NCBI RefSeq assembly: GCF_000265075.1
Contig: NZ_AJYA01000017.1
Location: forward strand, 1 to 64,000
Length of the DNA stretch: 64,000 nucleotides
DNA from: Nitritalea halalkaliphila LW7
GTDB lineage: Bacteria > Bacteroidota > Bacteroidia > Cytophagales > Cyclobacteriaceae
Direction: 5' to 3'
Part shown: positions 39,008-49,448 of the stretch, one piece after another
How positions within the stretch are numbered: position 1 is the stretch's first letter
Layout: the number at the start of each line of letters is the position of its first letter
The notes under the pieces: generated by a model
Told to the model about the DNA's origin: nothing
The model's input: only the letters and a program-made list of their open reading frames with translations
Database searches by the model: none
Position numbers and translations under genes: made by a program

Positions 39008-39183
39008 AATTAACTACTAAGGGTTTAAAAATTGGTTTAGCTATAGGAATGCCTAAATTTAGCAATTATTTTATTTTTAATGAAACTAAATAGGTGTCTA
39101 AATTACAGATATACGCTTTAAACTCGAAACAAAAGGAAATCAGACCCCGTTAATAATCATGTAAACACTAAACCACTTACACC

Positions 39184-39591
39184 ATGTTTGACTTAGGTCA
39201 TCAAGAAATCAAGTTTTTATACCATTCAGACGATCTAAAGGATCGAGAAGCTTTTGGGTATGCCACTGCCTTAGATCAGCATACAATGAATGAGGTAAAT
39301 GTGGCCAAAACACCCTTGACACAGCGGCATTTTGCGGAGCTGGCCACCAAATTAGGGGTGCCTATCATCGAATTATTCGATAAGCAGCATGATCGCTATG
39401 AGGAAGAAATAGCATCTGCTTCGTTTAGCGACCAGGATCTTCTAGACCTCCTGCATCGTGACCCCTCCCGTCTGAAAACACCTATTTTAATCGCGGAATT
39501 TGGAGCTCGCTTTTTGGAGTCTCCATTCGACACGCACCAAATAGACCTGGCGGTAGCGGGAATTAAAATCAATCCAAACGATAACTACTAA
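39184..39591 (+). CDS. ArsC/Spx-like thioredoxin-fold protein lacking redox cysteines
   Basis: A 135-residue protein with the strand-helix order of the ArsC/Spx/YffB family: IKFLYHSDDLKDREAFGYA, VNVAKTPLTQRHFAELATKLG and LLHRDPSRLKTPILIAEFG, where RLKTPI echoes the family's substrate-loop Arg-x-x-Pro. No cysteine occurs anywhere in it, so thiol chemistry is excluded. It is 12 bp upstream of dps and likely co-transcribed, which suggests a role in stress response. The function is unknown; the fold assignment is an inference from local patterns. Confidence 0.65.
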   Translation: MFDLGHQEIKFLYHSDDLKDREAFGYATALDQHTMNEVNVAKTPLTQRHFAELATKLGVPIIELFDKQHDRYEEEIASASFSDQDLLDLLHRDPSRLKTPILIAEFGARFLESPFDTHQIDLAVAGIKINPNDNY

Positions 39592-39603
39592 ACAAACACA
39601 ACT

Positions 39604-40110
39604 ATGAACACGAACGGAACCGCTGAAAAACGCGTATTCAAAAAATTAGGATATAATAGGGAAGAAACAGATAAAATCGTAGCCTCACTGAATCAGTTGC
39701 TCGCGAATTATCACGTGCATTATCAGAAGTTACGTAATTTCCACTGGAACGTGACAGGTGGAGATTTCTTCGAGCTACATGAAAAATTCGAGGAGCTCTA
39801 CGACGAAGCCATGGAAAACATCGACTTGGTGGCTGAGCGCGTACGGGTCTTTGGCATGACACCACTGAGCCTGATGCGCGACTACTTGGAAGTAGCTGAC
39901 ATTAAGGAAGTAGGCACAGACCTGCACCCCCATGATATGGTGCGCGAAGTATTACGTGACTTCGAGGTGCTCGCCGAAAACATGAATGATGCTGCTGAAA
40001 AAGTGGCAGAACTCGGTGATAAAGCCACGGAAGATATGCTCGTCGCCTTTATCAAAAGCATCGAACTGAAGCACTGGATGTTCACTTCCTTCCTAAAAGA
40101 GCATGCTTAA
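39604..40110 (+). CDS. dps: Dps-type ferritin-like DNA-protection protein
   Basis: A 168-residue member of the Dps/ferritin family that oxidises and stores iron in a dodecamer, protecting DNA from peroxide. The ferroxidase signature NFHWNVTGGDFFELHEKFEELYDE is visible (read as NFHWNVTGGDFF and then LHEKFEELYDE), followed by IDLVAERVRVFGMTPL. The first 20 residues are polar and basic, which would suit DNA binding. It is paired with the ArsC-like gene upstream and ends before an intrinsic terminator at 40167. Confidence 0.94.
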   Translation: MNTNGTAEKRVFKKLGYNREETDKIVASLNQLLANYHVHYQKLRNFHWNVTGGDFFELHEKFEELYDEAMENIDLVAERVRVFGMTPLSLMRDYLEVADIKEVGTDLHPHDMVREVLRDFEVLAENMNDAAEKVAELGDKATEDMLVAFIKSIELKHWMFTSFLKEHA

Positions 40111-40166
40111 TAGCGTAGGAGGGCGTAGGGGTTAATTTTCGGCCCCTTGCCCCCCGTCAAATGCCA

Positions 40167-40199
40167 GCACCTGCGTTCATGCGTAGGTGCTTTTTTTTT
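40167..40199 (+). terminator. intrinsic terminator after dps
   Basis: GCACCT and AGGTGC with inner GCG/CGT partial pairing make an imperfect stem followed by nine T. Confidence 0.8.
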
Positions 40200-40208
40200 G
40201 TAAAAGGT

Positions 40209-40225
40209 TTTGCCCTTCGGGCAAA
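40209..40225. repeat. 17-nt perfect dyad, TTTGCCC-TTC-GGGCAAA
   Basis: Perfect seven-base arms; the minus strand has a GAA triloop closed by C:G. It lies between the dps terminator and the alpha/beta hydrolase ATG, about 35 bp before that start. Its C/G at the fifth and seventh positions are exchanged relative to the GGCC copies, with both arms changed together. Confidence 0.8.
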
Positions 40226-40259
40226 GGAAACTAAATTACTAAAAAAAGTTTCTAAGCCG

Positions 40260-41093
40260 ATGCCACAGCCCTTTTCTGACGTACCTGTGCGATTTTTAAC
40301 CTGCTCCCTCGGGCGCCTGGCCTACCGCGTTCATGGGCCTGCCAGCGGTACAGTCACCCTACTCCTACATGGTTTCGGCCAAAACCAACACGCTTTCCAC
40401 GCTTTCCTGAGTCTCCGAGGAAAAGAAGAACGCTACATCAGTATCGATCTCTTTTTCCATGGCCTAAGCAGCTGGAGTAAGGCCTCCAAGCGGCTGCTCC
40501 CAAAGGACTGGGCCGCCATACTTCAGCAGCTGATGGCCGCAGAAAAATTCAACTCCTTCCATCTAGTCGGCTACAGTATGGGGGGAAAATTTAGCCTCAT
40601 CAGCTACCAAGAGCTCCCCAAGCAGGTACTCAGCCTTACCCTATTAGCACCCGACGGGATAAAAACAGGTTTTTGGTACAACATCAGCAACTTTCCCGGC
40701 ATTTTCGAGGGACTATTTAAGCGAACTGTTTTGGACCCCAACCGTTTTTTCACCTGGATGCACGGACTTCGCCGCATCGGTCTGCTGGATAAAAGCATTG
40801 TGAAATTTATCGACACCCAAATGGAAACCCGCACCAAGCGCGCGCAAGTGTACTTCACCTGGTCCGTTTTTCGGAAGCTAAGGCCGGATATCCAAGCCAT
40901 ACTGGCTGAGCTTCGGCGGCAGCCGATTCCGGTTACCCTGGTCACGGGAGACTTCGACCGCATGGTTACCTATGAAAACTTGGCTTACTTTATAGAAGCC
41001 CTGCCGGCCGCCGAGCATGTGGCTTTGGCTAGCGGCCATAATACGCTGATTCCAGACTACGCCGAATACCTGAAAAACCGCCGAAAAAAGTAA
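40260..41093 (+). CDS. alpha/beta hydrolase
   Basis: About 277 residues from the ATG at 40260 (MPQPFSDVPVRFLTCSLGRL). The fold is shown by VTLLLHGFGQNQHAF (oxyanion region), the nucleophile elbow GYSMGG (Ser) near residue 104, a TLVTGDFDRMV strand with the acidic residue, and a late SGHNTLIPDY segment with the catalytic His. The substrate is unknown; esterase or peptidase activity is possible. Its only upstream element is the dyad repeat at 40209-40225. It is convergent with the S41 protease gene. Confidence 0.88.
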   Translation: MPQPFSDVPVRFLTCSLGRLAYRVHGPASGTVTLLLHGFGQNQHAFHAFLSLRGKEERYISIDLFFHGLSSWSKASKRLLPKDWAAILQQLMAAEKFNSFHLVGYSMGGKFSLISYQELPKQVLSLTLLAPDGIKTGFWYNISNFPGIFEGLFKRTVLDPNRFFTWMHGLRRIGLLDKSIVKFIDTQMETRTKRAQVYFTWSVFRKLRPDIQAILAELRRQPIPVTLVTGDFDRMVTYENLAYFIEALPAAEHVALASGHNTLIPDYAEYLKNRRKK

Positions 41094-41096
41094 CAT

Positions 41097-41127
41097 AAAA
41101 AAGGGAAGCCGCTTGCACCTGCCTCCC
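41097..41127 (-). terminator. intrinsic terminator for the S41 protease gene
   Basis: Read on the minus strand, GGGAGGC and GCTTCCC pair with one G:T wobble around an 11-base loop and are followed by six T. Confidence 0.75.
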
Positions 41128-41171
41128 TGATATTAGAGTTATGGTATGAAATTATTTTTTATTGTTTGGGC

Positions 41172-42521
41172 ACTAAAAGTGCAGAAACTCTTGCTCTAAG
41201 CCACTGAAGTGATCGATCATCTCCCAAAATGGCGGGCGATAACTGCTCCGTGCACCCGCTTGCACAGCCCCCGTGCTGATCAGCTGTAGGCTGCCTGAAA
41301 GCGTGCCTCCTGACGATCGCCCCAGTTGCGGCTAGGATCATCTGCCACGAAGAAGTCAGCGGGAAGTCCATCGAAGTAATCCGCGACGCCCGTGGCGTTT
41401 GTGGTCGCAAAGGTAATCGGAACCAGTTCCAAGCCGCGCTGCTGCAGGGGCCTGCTGAAGCCACTGAGGGTGAAGGATCCCACAGGCTTTCCAAAGGTGT
41501 TGTCGCCGATCAAGACCACGTCCATATACGGCTCGAGGCAGTTGATGAGTAGCTCTGATGCCGAAGCCGAGCTGCGGCTGGTCAAGAAAATAACCCGCTG
41601 AAGTTGCAGATTCCCTCGGCGACGGAAATTGACCGTACGGTTTCGGTTTTGCTGCGGCTGATTATGCTGTACCGTGTACATCACCTGATTATCAGCCGCC
41701 TGGGGCACGAGGAAATTCAAGATTTGTTCGGTAACTGCCACCGATCCGCCTCCATTATAGCGCAGATCGATGATCAGCTCCTGCACCTGCTCTTGGTTGA
41801 AGAACTGAAAACTGTCTTCCACCTCTAAGCTGCGAGTGGGGGTCTCACCGGCTGTGGCACGGAAAGAATGATATACCCAGTAGCCCACTTTTTTACCCGC
41901 CAGCTCGAAAGCCTCCTGGTGCAAGACAGAGTTCGTCTGGAAGGCATCTCTTCGGATGGTACGCGTAGTTTCCGTGCCGTCAGGCAGGCGGAAGGTAAAG
42001 CTATTCGTGCTGCCGATCACATTCGGCCCCAGCTGAAAATCAAAACCGTTCGCCGTACGGTAGCTCATGATCGGACGGCCATTGATCTGCGTTACTTCCC
42101 AGCCACGCTGCCAACCGTCTTGTCCGGCAGGACCATTCGCGAACACAAAGGCGATGAACATCTTAAAGTCTCCACTCGGCTGCTCCTGAAGCTGAAAGCC
42201 AAAGCCATGTACGCCACTCGCCTGCCCGGTAAAGGCAGCCTCAAAGGCTTCGCGTGTGGTCAGATAGGACCAGCGATCGAGCGGCTCGAAGCGTAGGCTA
42301 CGTAGAAACGCATCGTTATCGTTAATACGACCGAAATCAGTTACCACGGGAAGTTCGTCCTCCCAGAAGTAGAAATCTTGCATCAGCCGATAAATCTCCT
42401 GATTAATCCCCGGCACGGATAGTCCCGGATTATCTGTCTCATCTTCGGGAGGCATACAGGCTCCCATCCCCACGAATAGGGCCATCAGCCCCGCTGTCCA
42501 CCAGGAAAAGGTTTTTCTCAT
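41172..42521 (-). CDS. S41-family (Ctp/Tsp-like) peptidase lipoprotein, frameshifted near the end
   Basis: The lipobox ends at Cys22 (LFVGMGACMPPED). An N-terminal region and a PDZ-like domain (GWEVTQINGRPIM) are followed by the S41 catalytic domain with VQELIIDLRYNGGG, the nucleophile serine in TSRSSASASELL and the lysine-region GDNTFGKPVGS. It probably processes envelope proteins. The frame stops at 41280 after EARFQAAYS. Restoring one C in the run complementary to 41289-41290 gives AALQLISTGAVQAGARSSYR and runs to a stop at 41172, which adds about 35 residues. The terminator follows 45 bp later. Confidence 0.86.
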
Positions 42522-42655
42522 ACGTCATGATTTAAAGCATAAACGAAACGAACTTGCATTCAGATTGTTAAGCCGCCAAATTCTTTTTCTCGCAACTTTT
42601 AACGCGCAAAATCGCCTGCATCTGAGCAAAAGTTTTTTCCGCCTGCCTTTTTATG

Positions 42656-42663
42656 TAATTTTG
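42656..42663 (+). promoter_or_regulatory. -7 box TAATTTTG for the glycosyltransferase gene
   Basis: TAnnTTTG match with a TTTTTT tract 17 bases upstream. Initiation would fall at about 42670, favouring the ATG at 42719 over the in-frame ATG at 42671. Confidence 0.45.
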
Positions 42664-42718
42664 GGGGTTAATGTATAAAAAATTCGCACACGAACTCCTC
42701 TGTACGCGCATATTTTCG

Positions 42719-44026
42719 ATGAAAAAACCTGGAATTTTACTCATTAGCTACTACTGGCCCCCTTCGGCCGGGTCGGGCGTGCAGCGCTGGCTGAAAATGA
42801 GCTATTTTTTACAAGAAATGGGTTGGCAGGTCCACGTGCTTTGCCCCGAAAATCCTGACTTTCACCTCCGCGACCCCAAGCTGCTGGCCGACATCCACCC
42901 TGACATTCAGGTACATCCCCTGCCGATACGGGAGCCTTACCAGCTTTGGCGCCGCCTTCGGGGCCAAAAAGGGGGAGATGCAGCGGCTGTTTTGGAGGAA
43001 AAAAATCACGGCTTACTGGGACGGGCAGCACTGTTTATCCGTGCGAATCTGTTCATCCCAGACCCCCGCGTGTCTTGGGTGCAGGCCGCCTCGGCCAAAG
43101 GTACCGCGCTCGTAAAAGCCGAAGGCATACAGGCGCTTATCAGCACAGGCCCACCACACAGCATGCACCTAATCGCCCGCCGGATAAAGGCTCAAACGCA
43201 GGCCTACTGGTTGGCTGATTTCCGCGACCCTTGGACCCAGTGGGAGTTTTTGCAGCAGCTCCCGATGCTCCCCTTTGCCCGCCGAAAACATGCCCGGCTG
43301 GAGCTTGCAGTTTGCCGCGAAGCGGACCGTGTGTGCACCATTAGCCCCACCTTTCAGCAGGAGCTGCAGGCACGCGTCGGTCGCCCCGTATCCCTTCTCA
43401 CCAATGGCTTTGACCCGCGGGACTTTCCTGCTTCTCTGTACACGCCTGCTGATGTGAAGCCTGGGAGGCCCATTCGCATCGTGTACACCGGCATCATCGA
43501 TGCGATCCGAAACCCTTTCCCCTTTTTAGAGGCGCTGCTGGCCCTTTCGCAAGCCCCGGAGGCACCCCGCTTTCAGGTGTATTTCGTGGGCAAAGTCTCC
43601 GCAGCACTCCGAGATTTTCTGGAGGCACATCCCGCCCTCGCTGCCACGGTACACCTGGTGGGCTATGTGGCGCATGAAGAGGTTTTTCAGTATTACGCAC
43701 AGGCGGACTTGCTCCTGCTAATCCTCACGCAGTCCGCGAATGCCAAGGGAAATATCCCCGGAAAACTCTTTGAATACATGGCAACGGGCCGACCCGTTTT
43801 GGCACTGGGGGACCCCAAAGGAGACAGCGCAGAGCTCCTTCGTGCAGCGGGCGCTGGAAAGGTATTTCTACACAGCCAAAGTACGGAAATCCAAGGTTTT
43901 TTACGTGATTTTAGTCCACAAGCTATCCGCCCCCTATCCGAAAGTTTAAACGCTTACAGCCGAAAAGCACTTGCCCGAAAAGTATCCGACTGGCTTCGCG
44001 AAGGCCTCCCGGCCAAAGAAAACTAA
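42719..44026 (+). CDS. glycosyltransferase, GT4-like
   Basis: About 435 residues from MKKPGILLISYYWPPSAGSG. The N-terminal Rossmann domain contains LISYYWPPSAGSGVQRW, and the C-terminal donor domain IRIVYTGIIDA, VHLVGYVAHEEVFQYYAQAD and GKLFEYMATGRPVLALGDP, typical of GT4 enzymes using nucleotide sugars. No polysaccharide cluster surrounds it, so its acceptor cannot be inferred. It is single-gene with its own -7 box, and the frame is intact. Confidence 0.87.
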   Translation: MKKPGILLISYYWPPSAGSGVQRWLKMSYFLQEMGWQVHVLCPENPDFHLRDPKLLADIHPDIQVHPLPIREPYQLWRRLRGQKGGDAAAVLEEKNHGLLGRAALFIRANLFIPDPRVSWVQAASAKGTALVKAEGIQALISTGPPHSMHLIARRIKAQTQAYWLADFRDPWTQWEFLQQLPMLPFARRKHARLELAVCREADRVCTISPTFQQELQARVGRPVSLLTNGFDPRDFPASLYTPADVKPGRPIRIVYTGIIDAIRNPFPFLEALLALSQAPEAPRFQVYFVGKVSAALRDFLEAHPALAATVHLVGYVAHEEVFQYYAQADLLLLILTQSANAKGNIPGKLFEYMATGRPVLALGDPKGDSAELLRAAGAGKVFLHSQSTEIQGFLRDFSPQAIRPLSESLNAYSRKALARKVSDWLREGLPAKEN

Positions 44027-44082
44027 GCCACCAAAAACTAAGACACCATAAGCCGTCACCAGCCAAGCTGTCGCGACTGCAT

Positions 44083-46597
44083 TTACTGGGGGTCTACATC
44101 GATTAAAATCCGTAAATTCCGGAATTCGCGCTGCTGCTGCATGCTCTCCACCAGCTGCTGCAGGGCCTGCTTCATCTCTTGGTTGGCCTCATGGCGCCGC
44201 TCTAATTTGAGCAGCAGCTCGAAAATGTAGTAGTTCCGGACCTTGCCCACCAGGGCTTTTTCGGGTCCTAGCACCACCTTCTGTACAGGAACCTCCTGCA
44301 GCAGATTCCGGAGGTACTCGGCTCCTTTTTTAGCTAAGACCTGCTCCTTATGGCGCACCGAAATGCGGATGAGCTTCACAAAGGGCGGGTACAAATACTT
44401 TTGGCGATCCGCATATCCTCCAGATAGAGTGCATGGTAGTCCGAGCCGATCACCCACTGGAACAGGGGATGATCCGGACGGCGCGTTTGGATGATGACCT
44501 CACCCGCCTTCTCCCTCCTCCCGGCCCGTCCGCCGACCTGTAAAAGCTGCGAAAAGGCCCGTTCACTGGAGCGAAAATCCGGAAAGTTCAAGATGCGGTC
44601 GGCATCCATCACCCCCACTAGCGTGACACGCTCGAAGTCTAAGCCCTTCGTAATCATCTGCGTACCCACGAGGATATCGATATGTCCCGCCGCGAACTCC
44701 TCCAGAAGCTGTTGGAAGCCATATTTTGAGCGTGTGGTATCCAGGTCCATACGTGCCACGCGGGCCTCTGGAAAGAGCAAGCTCACATCCTCTTCCAGGC
44801 GCTCCGTTCCCAGCCCTACCGGGCTTAGCTTGGCACTTCCACAGGCAGGGCACTGCGCGGGAAGTCCATCTTTAAACCCGCAGTAGTGACAGTTTAGGCT
44901 GGCAATGGCCTGGTGATAGGTCAAGTTCACATCGCACTGCACACATTCGGGCACCCAGCCACAGGCATCACAAGACAGGTAGGGCGCATAGCCACGCCGA
45001 TTTTGGAAGAGCAATACCTGCTCCTGGCGTTCTAGCCGCTGCTGAATGGCCTCCCGCAAACGTGCCGTGAAGCCCTGCTTGAGTAGGTTGCGCTTCTTAT
45101 CCCGAAGGATATCAGCGAGTTCGACCTGCGGCAGCTGCGCATTTCCGTAGCGTGTGCCGAGGAAGACGTAGCCATACTTTTCTTTGCGCGCATGAAAGTA
45201 CGATTCGAAGGAGGGGGTGGCGGAGCCCAAAAGGCTTTTGGCTTGGTGCATGTGTGCCAGCATCAGGGCGGCATCCCGAGCCTGAAAGCGAGGGGCGGGT
45301 CGAACTGCTTGAAGGAAGGCTCATGTTCTTCGTCCACGATCACGAGGCCGAGGCTATCAAAGGGCAGAAAAAGGGCACTGCGCACGCCTACGACGACCTG
45401 ATAACGTCCCTGCAAGAGCCCATTCCATACCTCTACGCGCTCATTTTCAGAAAATTTTGAGTGGAATACCCCCATTTTTGCGCCTAAGGCGCTGCGCAGG
45501 CGCTCCACCAGGTGGGTTGTAAGGGCGATTTCCGGGAGCAGCAGCAGCACCTGCGCCCCCCCTTCCAGCGCATCTAAGATCAGGTGGAGGTACAGCTCGG
45601 TCTTGCCGCTGCCTGTCACCCCCTGCAGCAACACCGTATCTTTCGACTGAAAGGCCTCCTGGATTTCTTGCAGTGCCTGCTCTTGGGCCTTACTTAGGAT
45701 GGGGCGTTCTTCTGTACCGGCCTGCTCCTGAAAGCGGCTGACGATTTCCTCGAAACCCTCTAAAACTCCATTTTTCAAGAGCGTCGCCAGGGAAGATTCA
45801 GACAGCCCTGCCCCTTCGCGCAGGCGCTTTTTATCCACCCCCAGCGCATTCAGGCTTGGATTTTGGTGCACGGGCAGCACCTGTAGCAGGCGCAGCAGCA
45901 CCGCCTCCTGCTTGGGCTTGCTACTTAGCGTCTCAAAAAGTTTTTCCAGCGCCCCCGGCGCCAAATGCTCCGCCGCTAGGCGAACCTTACTGACTTTACG
46001 CGGGGTATATTTATCTTTTAACTGCTCGAAGACCAGGACGATTTCCTTCGCGATCAAGCTTTTAATGATTTTATGAATCTGCTTACTGCCTAGCACCTGC
46101 TCGCACTCCACATAGGTGAGGGAGTCCTTCTGCTCCAGCGCCTGAATGAGCAGCTCTTCCCTGTTATCCAGCGGAAAGGCACAGTTCTCGCGCGAAAATT
46201 CGGGACGTAGCTGCAGCCTACTCTCTGCATTTAACTTAAGCCCAGCTGGCAGGGCGGCGCTCATCACCTCCCCCAAGTAGCAGGCATAGTAGCTGGCCAT
46301 CCAAGACCAAAACCGAATTTGGATCGGATGCACCACGGGCTCGGTGTCCAGCACATCCAGAAGCGGCTTTACCTCATAGGTTTCCGGCGCCTTCGTATGC
46401 ATGCGCGCCACGATTCCGGTCAGCACACGCTTGGGTCCGAACTGCACGACCACACGAAATCCGATGCCGATGCTGGCCGACAGCTCGCGCGGCACGAGGT
46501 AGGTGAATAGGTTGGGGATCGGAACGGGCAGCACCAGGTCGACGAACTGATCTGGCTCCCCACTGCCTTTAAAATCCGTGAATAAACTTTCTTGCAC
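44083..46597 (-). CDS. priA: primosomal replication restart helicase PriA, frameshifted twice
   Basis: Restarts collapsed replication forks by recognising D-loops and loading DnaB. Three fragments make one protein of about 838 residues. The first (45263-46597) holds the 3'BD domain (VDLVLPVPIPNLFTYLVP), Walker A (LLQGVTGSGKTELYLHLI) and DEEHEPSFKQFDP. The second (44376-45263) has the zinc-binding cysteine cluster (LSCDACGWVPECVQCDVNL, CHYCG, CPACGS), LVGTQMITKGLDF and QVGGRAGR. The third (44083-44457) is the C-terminal domain. Joins need one lost C (complement of 45297-45299) and one lost G (complement of 44409-44410). Confidence 0.93.
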
Positions 46598-46651
46598 CGG
46601 TGGTAGAGGTTAAGGCATACGGCCCTCTCGGGCCAAAAAAAGGGCTTGCGC

Positions 46652-47641
46652 TTAGCGGCTTTGCTGCATGGCCTGTTTGCGCAGCTGCTCGATTTCTTTA
46701 CTAAAATCAAAATCCTTATCGAATCGTTCCAGCTTGCGCAGCAGACTGCTCACGAAGCGCTGATGCGCCACGCCTTCGGGGTTAATGGGGCGGTGCGCCA
46801 GCTCTCGCTGAATCTGCTCGAACTCATGGATGAGGCCGAAGGTGCTGCGGTGAATCCAAGCGGCTTTAAAGCGTTCCCAGATCATTTCTTCCGCCAGAGG
46901 GCTCGGGTGGATGAGGTCTTCCTTATAAAAGCGGTAATCGCGGAGCTCGTCGAGCATCAGCTCATACGCAGGAAAGTAATGTACCCCAGGAAAGCGCTGT
47001 TCGATTTCATGGCAGGCCAGGCGGAGAACCGACTTGCTCAACTGGTTTTGGGGCAATCCTTCGCGCGTATGACGAACCGGGCTTACGGTTAGCAGAAAGG
47101 TGGCGTCGGGATTTTCTTCTTGTAGGCAGAGGTAAAAGGCTTCGAAGGCCTGCACGATTTCCTCTACCTGCAGCAGGCGTTTCGTAAAGAAAGCTGCCGG
47201 CTGCTTGTGGCAGTTGGCCACGAGTGTACCTGACGGGCTATGTTCATGCACCCAGGCGGTGCCAAAGGTCAGGAAAACATGGCTGGCCTCGAGGAGCCCA
47301 TGTCTACAAACACTTTGGCGCTTCGCCAAAAGCCGCATAAGTGCATGTTCACTGTAGGCCATCAAGTCGCCATGCGTCTCATAATGCGCGAGCAGTCCGT
47401 CTCGCTGCGCCACCAGCTCCGGTCGGTAGCTTTCTTGCTGCAGAGCCATGCGGGCATTTCGGAGGATAGAAATGGGGTTAAAGAGGGTTCCAAAGGGATT
47501 TATAAGTGTCTCAAATTTCCGCTGCTGTAAAAATCCGCCCATTACTGTGGAAAAGCAAGAACCCAGGGCAACCACAAAAGAGGAAAAATCTAGCTTAGGC
47601 TCTTTCTCCGGAATTTCACAAGGGGTATATAAGGTACTCAT
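46652..47641 (-). CDS. GSCFA-domain protein
   Basis: A 329-residue protein of the GSCFA family, named for its motif, here VVALGSCFSTVMGGFL near the N-terminus. Other family segments are INPFGTLFNPISILRN, TFGTAWVHEH and LLTVSPVRHTREGLPQNQLS, and YFPAYELMLDELRDYRFY. It is SGNH/GDSL hydrolase-like, and the substrate is unknown. The frame is intact. A 17-nt dyad lies within it at 47314-47330. Confidence 0.9.
   Translation of the reverse strand: MSTLYTPCEIPEKEPKLDFSSFVVALGSCFSTVMGGFLQQRKFETLINPFGTLFNPISILRNARMALQQESYRPELVAQRDGLLAHYETHGDLMAYSEHALMRLLAKRQSVCRHGLLEASHVFLTFGTAWVHEHSPSGTLVANCHKQPAAFFTKRLLQVEEIVQAFEAFYLCLQEENPDATFLLTVSPVRHTREGLPQNQLSKSVLRLACHEIEQRFPGVHYFPAYELMLDELRDYRFYKEDLIHPSPLAEEMIWERFKAAWIHRSTFGLIHEFEQIQRELAHRPINPEGVAHQRFVSSLLRKLERFDKDFDFSKEIEQLRKQAMQQSR
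47314..47330. repeat. 17-nt perfect dyad, TTTGGCG-CTT-CGCCAAA (intragenic)
   Basis: Perfect seven-base arms inside the GSCFA gene, encoding Leu-Ala-Lys-Arg-Gln on the minus strand. The loop is CTT/AAG, so it is one of two copies without a GNA loop. The innermost pair is G:C. Confidence 0.75.
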
Positions 47642-47990
47642 AAATCGGATGACGCTTTAGTTTATGGAATGAAAGACGATAGGACATGTTCACGATGCTA
47701 CCGGCCTGAATCACTGCTTTTTCGATCTGACATTCAACCCATTACAGCAAGGCGGATTTAAAAATGATGCGATCGAGCAGAATAACAAATGTAAAAAAAA
47801 TAAAGCAAAGGTTTTTCCTCTTTCTTGGCATTTTTTCTATCGGTTAAATTAGGGCGCTTCTGACAGGAGCCTACTAGGGTATATGTCGCGCTTTTTCGAA
47901 GTACTCCAGCATCCATTTATGGAAAAATACGCCAAAAAACCATAGAAGGCCGTATCTTCGCTTTATTTTCAACTGCATAAACGAAGCCTC
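47642..47990. other. divergent intergenic region, GSCFA to M24 peptidase
   Basis: These 349 bp have no supportable gene. A TATCTTCG box near 47953-47960 could serve the M24 peptidase gene. Nothing else distinctive was seen. Confidence 0.55.
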
Positions 47991-49357
47991 ATGTCCCCTA
48001 CACATTCTCTTGCTCGCCTTCTTCAGAGAGGGTTCCTCCTGTGTGCCATAGCCGCAAGTGTTTTAGCTTGTGCGGCTGAAAAAGGCAGTGCTGATCAGCA
48101 GGAAATCGAAAATCCTTTTGCTGGGCCGAGCCCATGGCCCGAAATCCGCAAGGAGCGCATGCGTACCTTACTTCCCCAGGCTATGGAAGCAGCTGGCGTG
48201 GATGCTTGGCTGATTCTCTGTCGGGAAAACAACAATGACCCTATCGCCCACCATGTCGGCGGCGAAAATGCCGGAGGTCAGTTGGCCATCGTTTTTGCCT
48301 ATCGAAATGGGGAAGTGAGCAGTGTGGCTTTTTCTCCTGTGGGCGAAGCGACCGCGCTGGCGGAGTCGGGCATTCACGACGAGGTGCGCCCGATCGACCG
48401 GGGAGCCTCTGCCCTTTCGCAGGCGGTAGCCTACCTGCGCAGCGGTGGATTTAGTGCCATCGCCATTAATACCTCTACGGAAAACGCTTTGGCCGACGGC
48501 TATCCAGCACCCAGTATGCCGCCATCAGCACGGCTATGGGACCCGATGCGGTGAAGCTAGTGTCTGCGGATGAGCTCATTTACGAGTGGCTATCTGTGAA
48601 GCTGCCCGAGGAAGTAGAAATTATCGCGAAAGCCTCCGAGCTAACGGCCCAGTGGGAGCTTGAGGCTTACGCCCAAGTAGTGCCGGGAAAAAGTACTGAT
48701 GCGGATATCGCCCGCTTTTTAAAAGATAAAATGGAGGCCTATGGCTTCAGTGATGCCTGGAATCCTGAGCAAAACCCGAATGTCAACTCGGGTGCTGATC
48801 GTGGTCACAGTCATGCCACGGATAAGGTGATTCAGCCTGGAGATGTTATACAGATCGATTTTGGGGTGCGCGTGTGGGACATGTGGGTGAGTGACATCCA
48901 GCGTTTTGCGTATGTGCTACGCCCTGGTGAAACGAGCGCGCCCGACTCGGTGCAGTATTATTTCGAATCCAGCATCGGAGGAAATCGTGTGGCACTGGCC
49001 GCCATGGCTCCCGGTGTAAAAGGCTATGAAGTAGATCGGGCACAGCGCGAGTGGATGGCCGAGCGTGGCTCTGAGCCCGTGATGTGGAGTACAGGGCATC
49101 CGGTAGGCTATGTGGCGCATGACATCGGGCCAAGCTTAGGGGGTGGCTTGCTGGAAGACCCGAGCTCACGCCCTTCTGTGATGCGTCCGCTGAAGCCGGG
49201 GCAGCTGTTTGCTTTCGATGGCTTTCATGCCTGGAAGCTGCCTGATGGAGGCCTGAAAACCATGTCCGTAGAAGAAATCGCCGTCGTAACGGAGGACGGA
49301 GCACGCTATATTTTGGCCCCGCAGGAGGAACTTGTGCTAATTTCCTCTGACCGCTAA
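47991..49357 (+). CDS. M24-family (Xaa-Pro aminopeptidase-like) lipoprotein, frameshifted
   Basis: The ATG at 47991 starts a signal peptide with lipobox SVLACAAEK. A creatinase-like N-terminal domain (VDAWLILCRENNND, IAHHVGGENAGGQLAIVF) follows, then a pita-bread domain with VIQIDFGVRVWDMWVSDIQR and GHPVGYVAHDIGP, which contain metal-ligand Asp and His positions. The fragments overlap at 48536-48554. A C lost at 48500 (restoring ADGLSSTQYAAISTAMGPDA) joins them to about 455 residues. It is probably a periplasmic dipeptidase or aminopeptidase; specificity is unproven. Confidence 0.85.
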
Positions 49358-49414
49358 ACGCTAAAACTGGGGAGAGAAACTTGCTTTTTTACTGAAGAAA
49401 CTCAATTTTCTCCC

Positions 49415-49422
49415 TAGTTTTG
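49415..49422 (+). promoter_or_regulatory. -7 box TAGTTTTG for the EEP protein gene
   Basis: TAnnTTTG match, 26 bases upstream of the ATG at 49449. Confidence 0.5.
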
Positions 49423-49448
49423 CGTTTTGCAAGCAATTTAGAATAGCT

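Noticed and set aside
45225-45255. Extra inverted repeat GCCCAAAAG/CTTTTGGC in priA
   Set aside because: It falls in highly conserved PriA codons (LLGSATPSFES) and its centre and arms do not match the dyad family, so protein constraint explains it.
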